This document shows, piece by piece, positions 8,694 through 16,451 of a stretch of DNA of 64,000 nucleotides (within the stretch, counting starts at the first letter, position 1; every line of letters begins with the position of its first letter). Source of the stretch: Flavobacterium sp. ACN2 (GTDB taxonomy: Bacteria > Bacteroidota > Bacteroidia > Flavobacteriales > Flavobacteriaceae). The DNA is taken from assembly GCF_002303885.1 (NCBI RefSeq), contig NZ_MRCM01000004.1, forward strand, positions 1 to 64,000. Reading direction: 5' to 3'. Below the pieces are notes generated by a model that saw only the letters and a list, made by a program, of their open reading frames with translations, was not told where the DNA came from and did not search any database. The translations under genes and the position numbers were made by a program.

Positions 8694-8924
8694 TTATTTG
8701 GAATTATTAAGATAATAAGTCAGCGCTCCCGACGGACATTTATTAACTGTCGAAATTATTTTCTCAGTTGTAGATTTTTCTGGAGTAATCCATGGTTTTT
8801 CTTTTGGACGAAAGACATCCGGATTGTTTTTGACACAATTTGCCGAATGAATGCATTTTCCAGATTGCCATACAATCGTAACTTCTCCGTTTGTGTATTC
8901 TTTAGTTAGGTTATTTGGATTCAT
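8694..8924 (-). CDS. Small (4Fe-4S) mono-cluster protein, YjdI/Fer4_19 type
   Basis: A 76-aa soluble iron-sulfur protein. Seen: Cys24 and Cys30 in CIHSANC, Cys63 in CPSGAL, and the family's VFRPKEKPWI centre. Proteins of this type (YjdI of E. coli) carry one cluster and presumably shuttle electrons; the partner is unknown. It sits between YceI and pirin, two genes with a common promoter design, but its own upstream region lacks that design. Confidence 0.85.
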   Translation of the reverse strand: MNPNNLTKEYTNGEVTIVWQSGKCIHSANCVKNNPDVFRPKEKPWITPEKSTTEKIISTVNKCPSGALTYYLNNSK

Positions 8925-9009
8925 GGTTTTAAAATTTTAAGGATGAATTTAATTTTAAAGTCAGACCAATTTCTTATTCATAAAGTTAGTCTTTCTTTTT
9001 TTGAAATGG

Positions 9010-9059
9010 AACAAAAAAAGAAACGATAATAATCTGATTTTCAGATTTATTATCGTTTC
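9010..9059 (-). terminator. Terminator of pirin gene
   Basis: A 40-bp palindrome (arms GAAACGATAATAA / TTATTATCGTTTC, 9020-9059). On the minus strand it is followed by a T-rich run at 9010-9019. It lies 31 bp past the pirin stop. Confidence 0.8.
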
Positions 9060-9090
9060 AAAGTACAGGTATTAATTGTTTTTGTTTGAA

Positions 9091-9807
9091 TTAATAATTC
9101 ATCGGAACGTCCATTAATAAAAATTCAGCATCTGTATTCGCTTTAATATTTAAAGTATCAGTTCCTGAAATTCCAACCGCATCACGAGAATTTAATTCAT
9201 GACCGTTGATGGTTACATTTCCTTTTAAAACGAAAGCATAAACTCCGTTTCCTTCTTTTTTGATTTTATATTCGGTAGTAACTCCAGAATCGAAATTGCC
9301 CATATTGAACCAAGCATCTTGGTGAATCCAAACCCCTTCATCATCTGCATTTGGAGATAAAACCTGAGACAATTTATTATGTCTATCGGCAACATCCAAA
9401 GTAATTTGCTGATAACGTGGCGTAACATTTCTTTTGTTTGGAAACAACCAAATCTGCAACAATTTAGTCTGCTGATCTTCATTCGGATTAAACTCACTAT
9501 GCTGAATTCCAGTTCCTGCACTCATTACCTGAATATCACCGTTTTTGATCACTTCCGTATTTCCCATACTGTCTTTATGAGCCAAATCTCCTTCCAACGG
9601 AATAGTAATAATTTCCATATTATCGTGAGGGTGAGTCCCAAATCCCATTCCCGCAGCAATTGTATCATCGTTCAAAACGCGAAGTGCTCCAAACTGAATT
9701 CTATCCGGATTGTACCAGCTCGCAAAACTAAAGCTATGATAAGCGTTCAACCATCCGTGATTTGCGTTTCCTCTTGTGTCTGCTTTGTGCAATACTATAT
9801 TTTCCAT
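9091..9807 (-). CDS. Pirin family protein (YhhW-like, quercetinase type)
   Basis: A 238-aa bicupin. The N-terminal cupin shows metal-ligand histidines His59 and His61 in GTHPHDNMEII and a later GTGIQHSEFNP block with the third His and the Glu. Bacterial YhhW pirins have quercetin 2,3-dioxygenase activity in vitro, while other pirins act as redox-sensitive protein partners. The open frame extends to 9867, but that extension would cover the promoter (-7 box at 9837-9844), so the ATG at 9807 is used. Followed by a strong terminator; monocistronic. Confidence 0.93.
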   Translation of the reverse strand: MENIVLHKADTRGNANHGWLNAYHSFSFASWYNPDRIQFGALRVLNDDTIAAGMGFGTHPHDNMEIITIPLEGDLAHKDSMGNTEVIKNGDIQVMSAGTGIQHSEFNPNEDQQTKLLQIWLFPNKRNVTPRYQQITLDVADRHNKLSQVLSPNADDEGVWIHQDAWFNMGNFDSGVTTEYKIKKEGNGVYAFVLKGNVTINGHELNSRDAVGISGTDTLNIKANTDAEFLLMDVPMNY

Positions 9808-9836
9808 GATTTTGTCTTTTATTGATTTTGATAGTA

Positions 9837-9885
9837 CAAAGATACGGTCGATGTAAACGAAAAGCACTTAATGTAGATTAAGAAA
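9837..9885 (-). promoter_or_regulatory. Pirin promoter with shared activator-type site
   Basis: Minus strand: TTTCTTAATCTA, two bases, TTAAGTGC (9864-9871), 19 bp ending in CCG, then -7 box TATCTTTG (9837-9844). All fixed blocks and gap lengths match the YceI promoter, while the 19-bp gap sequence itself differs. Confidence 0.7.
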
Positions 9886-9920
9886 GATTCTGAGGTTCTA
9901 AGATGCTGAGATACTAAGTT
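9886..9920. repeat. Short CTAAG/CTGAG word repeat
   Basis: Degenerate 11-12 bp units of the type TTCTGAGGTTCTAAGATGCTGAGATACTAAG. The same vocabulary forms longer clusters at 52.1-52.4 and 53.2-53.3 kb. Part of a 476-bp gene-free stretch (9868-10343). Confidence 0.6.
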
Positions 9921-9950
9921 TTTTAGGGAGCAGAAGTATCGTTTTCAAAA

Positions 9951-10030
9951 GACGTTCAGTCCCGCTATCCGTTGCAATCTTTTGTGCCGAACCCCGTCAC
10001 AAAAGGATTTCCACTTCTATCGGGGCTAAA
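9951..10030 (-). ncRNA. Candidate structured RNA element, copy A (possibly Flavo-1 class)
   Basis: On the minus strand: CCCCGATAGAAGTGGAAA, then a hairpin CTTTTGTG / CACAAAAG, then TTGCAACGGATAGCGGG. The blocks GATAGAAGTGGAAA and CGGATAGC recur in copy B (17955-18045), while the hairpin between them is different in sequence but still pairs. CCCG pairs with CGGG to close the element. The resemblance to Flavo-1 RNA is from memory and unverified. Confidence 0.5.
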
Positions 10031-10071
10031 TTAGAAGTTTTAGTTTTCAGAAGAAGTTATTTACCACAAAG

Positions 10072-10265
10072 TCTGTCATTTCGACGAAGGAGAAATCTTC
10101 GCAAGTAATTCTACAAAGATTGGAAATTATAAAGTCTTTTTTATCTTCAAATTAACCACACGGTTTGTCATCCTGAGGAACGAAGGATCACAAAAGAAAT
10201 TCCGCTTGCATAATCGTCAATCTTTGTGAAGTCTCGAGTGTGACCTTTCGTTCCTCAGGATGACA
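10072..10265. repeat. Two inverted-repeat families, TGTCATTTCGACG and TGTCATCCTGAGG
   Basis: A single arm of the TGTCATTTCGACGAAGGAG word lies at about 10076-10110. After it, arms 10166-10192 and 10239-10265 (TGTCATCCTGAGGAACGAAG and its complement) form a hairpin of about 26 bp with a 46-bp loop. No coding sequence is supportable here. Confidence 0.75.
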
Positions 10266-10343
10266 AGATTGCGTTGAGCGATTGCGTTCAAAGAAAATAA
10301 TACTTTGCACCTTCGCGTCTTTGCGAGATTATTAAAAAGAGAA

Positions 10344-10703
10344 TTACTTAATTCTAACCAATTTCCCTTTCCCAACCACTTCATCAAGATAATTCGCAGA
10401 AGAACTTTTCTTATCATGCATGAAAAAAGGAATCGTATCTTTTTCGATTTGGTCTTTTGGAATACTGATAATCAAATCGGTATTAATGAAATTATCCAGT
10501 AGTATTACATTGCCATAAGAAACTTTTCCTTTCGGCAAATATTTGTTATCAAAAGCAAAAATGCTGTCCTTAAAAGTAATTTTATCTTTTAGGATATAGG
10601 CATTATCATCTTCAATCAAATAATTGTAGCGGCCATTAAGTTTATCTGTTTTCTGGTTGAAGTTAATGAAAAACAGCGTGATTAGTAAAGCAAAATATTT
10701 CAT
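10344..10703 (-). CDS. Small hypothetical secreted protein
   Basis: A 119-aa protein with a hydrophobic N-terminus (residues 2-15) that may be a signal peptide, although no clean cleavage site or lipobox Cys is present. The rest is polar with alternating hydrophobic residues (YNYLIEDDNAYILKD), suggesting beta structure. I do not recognise a family. It lies just downstream of the ScfR-like regulator in the same direction (6 bp gap), so it may be cotranscribed. Confidence 0.6.
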   Translation of the reverse strand: MKYFALLITLFFINFNQKTDKLNGRYNYLIEDDNAYILKDKITFKDSIFAFDNKYLPKGKVSYGNVILLDNFINTDLIISIPKDQIEKDTIPFFMHDKKSSSANYLDEVVGKGKLVRIK

Positions 10704-10709
10704 GGCATT

Positions 10710-12191
10710 CTAACTATATTGATTCATAAATTGCTGTACAACAGCATCTGTATTCTCGTGGCGTTTTTTTCTTTCTAAAACAATTGGTGGGGCAGCTCTT
10801 TCTAAGCAATCTTTAACGGCACAAGTCTCACAAGTTACACCAACAATTCGTTTCACCAAAGGTTTTCCGTCTATGAATTTGAATTTCTTTTTCATTGTTG
10901 GATTAATCAAAATTCCAACAGAAATACTTCGAATGGTATCATGCAAGAAAGGATCTTTTGTAGCCGATGAAAAAACCAAATATTCGTTTCCGCTATTGGC
11001 ATAACTCGATATTTGTGCATCAAAAAAATGAGATTTGTTTTGTTTGATCGCTTCGTCAATTGTTTTTACCGAAACCCATCTTCTGCAATAATGTTCGTTG
11101 GTTTCATTAGCGTGCGGTTCCTGCTGATGTGTAATATGCAACTCTTTATTGATCTGGTAAAAATCAGAATCGATTTTATGTGACAATCTTAAAAAGAATA
11201 AATTTTTCAACTGAAAATCTTTCGGCAATAAATTGGTCAATCTTTGGTAAAAAGATTCGGGCGAAACTTCAAAACTTTCAATTAATTGAACAAATTCTTC
11301 GGGTTTTGGATTTTCATTTTCTAAAAAAGAATTGATTTTATCGACAACTAATTTTCTCGGCAATAATAAAGCACCGGCAAAATAAGAAGCATAAAAGTTG
11401 TGCAAAACCTGATCGAAATTTTCAAACTTAATCCAGCTAAAAGTCAGTAATCGATCGGATATTTTTAGATAATTATAAGCGATTTCTTTAGCTAAAATAA
11501 AAGCTTTTTGTGGAGCGTCAAGTTCGGTAGAAAGCAATAAAGTTTTGCTTGTCGGAACATAAATAGAGCGCAAATCGCCCAAAGCTTCCTGATCTGTAAA
11601 AACGATTTCTTTGATCTTGTATTCGTATTCTTCCTTTAAAATCGCTTCCAGTTCTTCAACGCTGATTTTAGAATCCAGATTAATCTGAAAAGACTTTGAA
11701 AAAGCAATTACTCTTTCTTCTAAATCTTCAAAATAATTACTATGCGCTTCCTGATACGAACGTAAAGCAGCCAAAAAGAAACTTTCTCGGCTTAAATTAT
11801 AATGCTGTGCAATTTCTATTATCGTACTAATAAATGCATTGACTTTGGCCGGAGCGTTGGCAATAATATCAATTAAATCGGCTTCTTGGATTCCAAAAAG
11901 CTCTAGTGGAATCTCTTTTAAAATTCCAGATTTCAAGATTTCGCCAATCGGAGCGAGATTGTTGTCGAGTTTTAACGACACCATTTGGTCGTAATTCACG
12001 TCCAAATGTTCGCAGAGAAGTAAAATTTTATCTGTTTTTGGATATTTTTTTCCCTTTTCAATCTCGTTTAAGTACGATTTTGAAAGATTGGTCAATTTGG
12101 CCAAGCCAAAAAGAGACAAGTTTTTTTGCGTTCGAACTTGTTTCATTTTTAGCCCAAAAATCAGCTTTATATAGTCTTTTTCGATATCCAT
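10710..12191 (-). CDS. XRE-family regulator of the ScfR/RamB type (short-chain fatty acyl regulator)
   Basis: A 493-aa protein. Residues ~12-65 form an XRE helix-turn-helix (SLFGLAKLTNLSKSYLNEIE). The middle resembles an ImmA/IrrE domain but lacks the HExxH zinc motif. The C-terminus is DUF2083-like with a cysteine cluster CETCAVKDC. RamB and ScfR relatives sense acyl-CoA state and control acetate, propionate and glyoxylate genes. It is divergent from aceB/aceA with a perfect palindrome between, so control of the glyoxylate shunt is a strong contextual inference. The N-terminus matches relatives, supporting the ATG at 12191. Confidence 0.88.
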   Translation of the reverse strand: MDIEKDYIKLIFGLKMKQVRTQKNLSLFGLAKLTNLSKSYLNEIEKGKKYPKTDKILLLCEHLDVNYDQMVSLKLDNNLAPIGEILKSGILKEIPLELFGIQEADLIDIIANAPAKVNAFISTIIEIAQHYNLSRESFFLAALRSYQEAHSNYFEDLEERVIAFSKSFQINLDSKISVEELEAILKEEYEYKIKEIVFTDQEALGDLRSIYVPTSKTLLLSTELDAPQKAFILAKEIAYNYLKISDRLLTFSWIKFENFDQVLHNFYASYFAGALLLPRKLVVDKINSFLENENPKPEEFVQLIESFEVSPESFYQRLTNLLPKDFQLKNLFFLRLSHKIDSDFYQINKELHITHQQEPHANETNEHYCRRWVSVKTIDEAIKQNKSHFFDAQISSYANSGNEYLVFSSATKDPFLHDTIRSISVGILINPTMKKKFKFIDGKPLVKRIVGVTCETCAVKDCLERAAPPIVLERKKRHENTDAVVQQFMNQYS

Positions 12192-12195
12192 AATC

Positions 12196-12227
12196 CAAAT
12201 GTAAGTAATCTAAAAATAATCGCCAAA
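12196..12227 (-). promoter_or_regulatory. Promoter of the ScfR-like gene
   Basis: Minus strand TTTG (12224-12227), 20 bp, TACATTTG (12196-12203). The implied transcription start falls almost on the ATG, so the message would be leaderless or nearly so, or translation starts at the next ATG (12146). This is a close consensus match but may be coincidental. Confidence 0.45.
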
Positions 12228-12245
12228 AAAATATTTTTAAAATTT

Positions 12246-12259
12246 AGCGAACGTTCGCT
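12246..12259. promoter_or_regulatory. Perfect 14-bp palindrome, candidate operator of the glyoxylate shunt
   Basis: AGCGAACGTTCGCT is a perfect inverted repeat in an otherwise AT-rich 210-bp divergent intergenic region between the ScfR-like regulator and aceB. Its GC content and symmetry stand out. It is the likeliest binding site for the dimeric regulator. I did not find a second copy upstream of aceA. Confidence 0.65.
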
Positions 12260-12401
12260 TGTTTTGTAAAAAACTTTTTTATAACATTGTATCGTTGAAA
12301 CTTGTTAATTATGAATTAGTTATGATTAAGTTGTTTTGATGCGATGAAAAGGATTGAATAGAAAATATGTTTAGTCAAATTAAAAATTAAAATCTGCAGC
12401 T

Positions 12402-14003
12402 ATGAAAAACCAATTAGAGATTACTGAAATGGCTATAGAATTCCTAGCCGACAAAAAGCTTGCTTATCCAAAAATCTGGACAGAAGAAGCGACTGCGTTT
12501 ATTATCGAATTGCACAGAAAATTCGAATCGCAAAGAAAATTATTGCTTTTACAGAGAGAACAGAAACAAGTCACTTTTGATCAGGGAATCATGCCCGTTT
12601 TTACTCCTGAAACAAAAAGCATCAGAGAAAGTAATTGGACAGCTGGAGAAATTCCTAAGGATTTACTGGATCGAAGAGTAGAAATTACTGGCCCAGTTGA
12701 CCGCAAAATGATTATCAATGCTCTGAATTCGGGAGCCAAAACATTTATGGCCGATTTTGAAGACAGCACTTCGCCAACTTGGCAAAACCTGATGGATGGG
12801 CAAGTGAATTTGATTGATGCCGTAAAAAAGACAATTACGTTTACAGATTTGGTTAAACAGAAATCCTATCATTTAAATGAAAAAACAGCAACGCTGATTG
12901 TTCGCCCAAGAGGTTTGCATTTGCCAGAAAAGCATGTTTTTATTGAAGGAAAAGAAGTTTCGGGTTCTTTGATAGATTTCGGACTGTATGTTTTTCATAA
13001 TCATAAACGACTTTTGGAAAATAATTCTGGCCCCTATTTCTACATTCCGAAATTAGAACATTATCTGGAAGCACGCTGGTGGAATAACGTAATTGATTTT
13101 ACCGAGGATTATTTGAAACTGAAAAGAGGAACTATAAAAGTGACGGTTTTAATTGAAACCATAACAGCAAGTTTTCAGCTGGATGAAATTATTCACGAAT
13201 TGAAAGAACATATTGTTGGCTTGAATTGCGGACGTTGGGATTACATTTTCTCATACATCAAGAAGTTTAGAAAAAATCCAAAATTCATTGTTCCAGATCG
13301 CGATCAGGTAAATATGACTTCGCCTTTTATGAATGCCTATTCGAATTTGGTAATTCAGAGATGTCATAAAAGAGGAATTCATGCGATTGGCGGAATGGCA
13401 GCACAGATCCCGATTCGAAATAATGAAGAAGCCAATGCAGTTGCTTTCGCAAAAGTAAAAACCGACAAAGAGCGTGAAGTTCGAAACGGTCATGACGGAA
13501 CTTGGGTAGCGCATCCAGATTTGGTTGCGGTTGCAAAAGATATTTTTGATAAAGGAATGCCAACTCCAAATCAGATTCATATAAAAAGAGAACATCGAAA
13601 AATTACGGAAGCTGATCTAATTGAACCACCAATTGGAATCATCACTGAAAATGGTGTTCGAAAAAATATCAATGTTGGAGTTTTGTATTTGGCTTCCTGG
13701 CTGAACGGACAAGGCGCTGCAGCATTGCATAATTTGATGGAAGACGCAGCAACGGCCGAAATTTCGAGATCGCAATTGTGGCAATGGCTTCAGAATAAAG
13801 TGCTTTTGGATAATGGACGAAAATTAGATTTGGCTTATTATCATGAATTGGCTTTAGATGAATTCAGAAAAATCAAAGAAGAATTAGGCGAAGAAAATCA
13901 TGAAAAACAACAATTTCCATTGGCTGAAAAAGTATTGGAAAGATTAGTTGTAAATCCAGATTTCGTTGATTTCTTGACGATTCCGTGTTACAAATACTTA
14001 TAA
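12402..14003 (+). CDS. aceB: Malate synthase A
   Basis: A 533-aa cytoplasmic enzyme condensing glyoxylate and acetyl-CoA to malate. Seen: RPRGLHLPEKH (residues ~168-178) with the active-site Arg, MADFEDSTSPTW near 114-125, ETITASFQLDEI with the Mg-binding Glu region, NCGRWDYIFSYIKKF, and GGMAAQIPI. Length is typical of the A isoform. It pairs with isocitrate lyase 165 bp downstream, giving a complete glyoxylate bypass for growth on acetate or fatty acids. Control is probably via the divergent ScfR-like regulator. Confidence 0.96.
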   Translation: MKNQLEITEMAIEFLADKKLAYPKIWTEEATAFIIELHRKFESQRKLLLLQREQKQVTFDQGIMPVFTPETKSIRESNWTAGEIPKDLLDRRVEITGPVDRKMIINALNSGAKTFMADFEDSTSPTWQNLMDGQVNLIDAVKKTITFTDLVKQKSYHLNEKTATLIVRPRGLHLPEKHVFIEGKEVSGSLIDFGLYVFHNHKRLLENNSGPYFYIPKLEHYLEARWWNNVIDFTEDYLKLKRGTIKVTVLIETITASFQLDEIIHELKEHIVGLNCGRWDYIFSYIKKFRKNPKFIVPDRDQVNMTSPFMNAYSNLVIQRCHKRGIHAIGGMAAQIPIRNNEEANAVAFAKVKTDKEREVRNGHDGTWVAHPDLVAVAKDIFDKGMPTPNQIHIKREHRKITEADLIEPPIGIITENGVRKNINVGVLYLASWLNGQGAAALHNLMEDAATAEISRSQLWQWLQNKVLLDNGRKLDLAYYHELALDEFRKIKEELGEENHEKQQFPLAEKVLERLVVNPDFVDFLTIPCYKYL

Positions 14004-14009
14004 ACTTTT

Positions 14010-14086
14010 AAAATCTGCTCAATCTGCCAGATCTGCGAGCGAATAATTTTTTCCCCGCAGATTTTGCAGATCAGGCAGATAAAATG
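14010..14086. repeat. CAGATTTTGCAGAT-type inverted repeat between aceB and aceA
   Basis: Arms 14010-14038 and 14056-14086 are imperfect complements made of AATCTGC/GCAGATT words. The same words occur singly at 17745-17775 and 21449-21480. A hairpin here could attenuate or stabilise the aceB-aceA message. Confidence 0.6.
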
Positions 14087-14106
14087 AGAAAAGTTAGTCC
14101 AGTTAA

Positions 14107-14140
14107 ACTGAAAACTAAAAACTGCGACTGAATACTAAAC
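14107..14140. repeat. Dispersed repeat, copy 2
   Basis: 34-bp match to 5373-5405 (ACTGAAAACT, then ACTGCGACTGAATACTAAA). It sits 29 bp before the aceA start, so it forms part of that gene's leader. Confidence 0.65.
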
Positions 14141-14168
14141 TTACGAACCACTTTAACTAAACTATATT

Positions 14169-15449
14169 ATGAAAACAACAGAAGACAGAATTCAGGAATT
14201 GATTAACGATTGGATTACAAACCCGAGATGGAAAGGTGTTGAGCGTCCTTACACCGCAAGCGAAGTAGTAACGCTTCAAGGGTCTTATAAAATTGAGCAT
14301 TCTATTGCGAAAATGGGTGCAGAAAAATTATGGAGAAAGTTAAAAAGTCAGGATTATGTTGCGGGGTTGGGGGCGTTGACTGGAAATCAGGCAATTCAGG
14401 AAGTCGATGCGGGTTTAGAAGCGATTTATTTAAGCGGATGGCAGGTTGCTGCTGATGCAAATCTGGCAGGCGAAATGTATCCTGACCAATCACTTTACCC
14501 AGTAAACAGCGTTCCGATGGTGGTTAAAAAAATTAACAATGCGTTGTTGCGTGCCGATCAGATTCAGATTGTAAATAATATTGAAGATAAAAAAGATTAT
14601 TTGGTTCCCATTGTGGCTGATGCTGAAGCAGGTTTTGGAGGAAACTTAAATGCTTTCGAATTGATGAAATCTATGATTGAAGCTGGAGCTTCTGGAGTTC
14701 ATTTTGAAGATCAGCTGAGTTCTGCTAAAAAGTGCGGACACTTGGGTGGAAAGGTTTTGGTGCCAACTCAGGAAGCGATAAATAAACTAATTGCAGCACG
14801 ACTGGCTTCAGATGTTATGGGCGTTTCAACTTTAATTGTGGCAAGAACAGATGCTGATGCAGCTAATTTATTAACTAGCGACGCAGATCCAAGAGACAGA
14901 AAGTTTTTAACGGGCGAGAAAACGCCTGAAGGTTTCTTTTATGTAAATAACGGAATCGATCAAGGAATTGCAAGAGGTTTGAGTTACGCACCTTACGCCG
15001 ATTTGATCTGGATGGAAACTAGTAATCCAGATTTAGATTATGCTAGAAAATTTGCAAAAGCAATGAAAAAAGAATTCCCAGATAAAATGCTGGCTTACAA
15101 TTGTTCTCCGTCTTTCAATTGGGCAGCAAAATTAACAGTTGCTGAAATGGAAACATTTAGAGAAGATTTGGCTGCAATGGGATATAGCTTCCAGTTCATC
15201 ACTTTAGCAGGATTCCATGCTTTAAATACGAGTATGTTCGAATTGTCTAAAGCGTACAAAGAGCGCGGAATGGCAGGATATTCTGAATTGCAGGAGCGTG
15301 AATTCGCTTTACAAAAAAACGGATTCAGAGCAGTTAAACATCAGTCTTTTGTGGGAACTTCGTATTTCGACGCCGTTCAGAACACAGTAATGTTAGGAAA
15401 ATCAGCAATAACCGCAATGGAACATTCTACAGAGGTTGAGCAATTTTAA
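14169..15449 (+). CDS. aceA: Isocitrate lyase
   Basis: A 426-aa enzyme splitting isocitrate to glyoxylate and succinate. Seen: the catalytic signature KKCGHLGGK at 187-195 with Cys189 and His191. Also [14 protein letters not shown] with metal-binding acidic residues and NCSPSFNW near 310. Length fits the compact bacterial form. It completes the shunt with aceB. The gap between them holds a hairpin repeat and a dispersed repeat, so aceA may also have its own expression level. Confidence 0.97.
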   Translation: MKTTEDRIQELINDWITNPRWKGVERPYTASEVVTLQGSYKIEHSIAKMGAEKLWRKLKSQDYVAGLGALTGNQAIQEVDAGLEAIYLSGWQVAADANLAGEMYPDQSLYPVNSVPMVVKKINNALLRADQIQIVNNIEDKKDYLVPIVADAEAGFGGNLNAFELMKSMIEAGASGVHFEDQLSSAKKCGHLGGKVLVPTQEAINKLIAARLASDVMGVSTLIVARTDADAANLLTSDADPRDRKFLTGEKTPEGFFYVNNGIDQGIARGLSYAPYADLIWMETSNPDLDYARKFAKAMKKEFPDKMLAYNCSPSFNWAAKLTVAEMETFREDLAAMGYSFQFITLAGFHALNTSMFELSKAYKERGMAGYSELQEREFALQKNGFRAVKHQSFVGTSYFDAVQNTVMLGKSAITAMEHSTEVEQF

Positions 15450-15457
15450 TTTTTTTT

Positions 15458-15546
15458 ACCATTAAGATATTAAGAAAGTTAAGTTTTATATCCTTAAAAA
15501 TAAGGAAGATTAAGTTTAGCTTAATGAATCTTAATATCTTAATGGT
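15458..15546. repeat. ACCATTAAGATATTAAG inverted repeat between converging aceA and Crp genes
   Basis: Arms 15458-15483 and 15520-15546 are near-complementary runs built from TTAAG words. It could serve as a bidirectional terminator-like structure for aceA and the Crp-type gene. Confidence 0.65.
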
Positions 15547-15552
15547 TTAATT

Positions 15553-16128
15553 TTACTTTTTCAAAAGGCGAGCTTTCATTTTACTGAAGAATTCCGGTGT
15601 TACACCAATGAAAGAAGCGATTTGTTTTTGAGGAACTTTGTGTACCAATGTTCCGTATTTTTTTGTGAATTTTTCGAAACGTTCTTCCGCAGGTAAACTC
15701 AAATTGTCCATTAATCGCTGTTGATTCGCAACTAATGAATTCTCAATTAAAATTCTGAAAAAACGTTCCAGTTTTGGAATTTCAAGATACAATTGTTCCT
15801 GATTTTCTTTAGACAAAGAAACAACTTCTGCTTCTTCCAGAACTTCGATGAAAAGCTGTCCTGGTTTCTGTGAAAAAAAACTGTACATATCGCTCATCCA
15901 CCAGCCTTCGCAGGCAAATGATAAAACATGTTCAACAATATTGTCGTTGATATTGAAACTTCTTAAAATTCCAGAGTTTACAAAATACGAATGTTTGCAG
16001 ACTTCGCCGGCGTTTAATAAAAGCGTTTTGGCTTTGTAAGTGTTGGTTTCTAGTTTAGATAAAAAAAGCGCCTGTTCTTCTGGTGTCAGAGAAACGTGTT
16101 TGGCAATGTTTTCGAGAATTAATGCCAT
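15553..16128 (-). CDS. Crp/Fnr family transcriptional regulator
   Basis: A 191-aa regulator. The N-terminal ~120 residues form a cyclic-nucleotide-binding-like barrel (AKTLLLNAGEVCKHSYFVNSG). A compact C-terminal HTH follows (KQIASFIGVTPEFFSKMKARL). No Fnr-type cysteine cluster is visible, so it is not an obvious oxygen sensor. Its start codon overlaps the stop of the DUF6370 gene (TAATG at 16126-16130), so it is translated in the same operon with purT. Many Bacteroidota Crp-like proteins of this length have unknown ligands. Confidence 0.88.
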   Translation of the reverse strand: MALILENIAKHVSLTPEEQALFLSKLETNTYKAKTLLLNAGEVCKHSYFVNSGILRSFNINDNIVEHVLSFACEGWWMSDMYSFFSQKPGQLFIEVLEEAEVVSLSKENQEQLYLEIPKLERFFRILIENSLVANQQRLMDNLSLPAEERFEKFTKKYGTLVHKVPQKQIASFIGVTPEFFSKMKARLLKK

Positions 16129-16448
16129 TATTTTTTATCGTCGATTAAGGTAAATGAAGTTGCTTTAAATCTATCTCCTTTAATTTCTCCCGTAACTAAA
16201 GCTTTACTGATTGCGTTACAAAAACCTTTTTCTGCGTGTGCATCTCCGTGATCGTGAATTGTAGTTCCGTCCACGAAATAGCTTTTTCCGTCAATGCGAA
16301 CGGCTAAATCACAGCTTTTACCTTTCATTCCGAACTGACATTCTCCGCAAGAAGCTTCAACGATTGTTGGTTTGTCAAATTTCTTTTTGTCTTGCGCCTG
16401 CGCTGAAATTCCAATAAATAGGAAAATCATAAATATAAGTTTTTTCAT
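16128..16448 (-). CDS. DUF6370 family small periplasmic protein
   Basis: A 106-aa protein with a signal peptide (MKKLIFMIFLFIGISAQAQ, residues 1-19) and a cysteine-rich core: ASCGECQFGMKGKSC around 33-47 and a later Cys in KGFCNAI. The pattern matches my memory of DUF6370, which is uncharacterised. Histidines in IHDHGDAHAEKG near 74-85 could add metal ligands, so a metal- or redox-linked role is possible. It lies 3 bp from purT and overlaps the Crp-like gene. Confidence 0.75.
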   Translation of the reverse strand: MKKLIFMIFLFIGISAQAQDKKKFDKPTIVEASCGECQFGMKGKSCDLAVRIDGKSYFVDGTTIHDHGDAHAEKGFCNAISKALVTGEIKGDRFKATSFTLIDDKK

Positions 16449-16451
16449 TTT

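Noticed and set aside
9379..9825. 148-codon open frame antisense to pirin
   Set aside because: The pirin frame has all its conserved motifs; this one has none and crosses the pirin start.
10217..10502. Two short overlapping open frames on both strands
   Set aside because: Both run through inverted repeats and the end of the small hypothetical gene; no signal peptide, motif or promoter.
12196..12297. TTTG and TATCGTTG or TAACATTG boxes upstream of aceB as a promoter
   Set aside because: Spacings (15 or 23 bp) and box mismatches make it uncertain; not listed as a feature.
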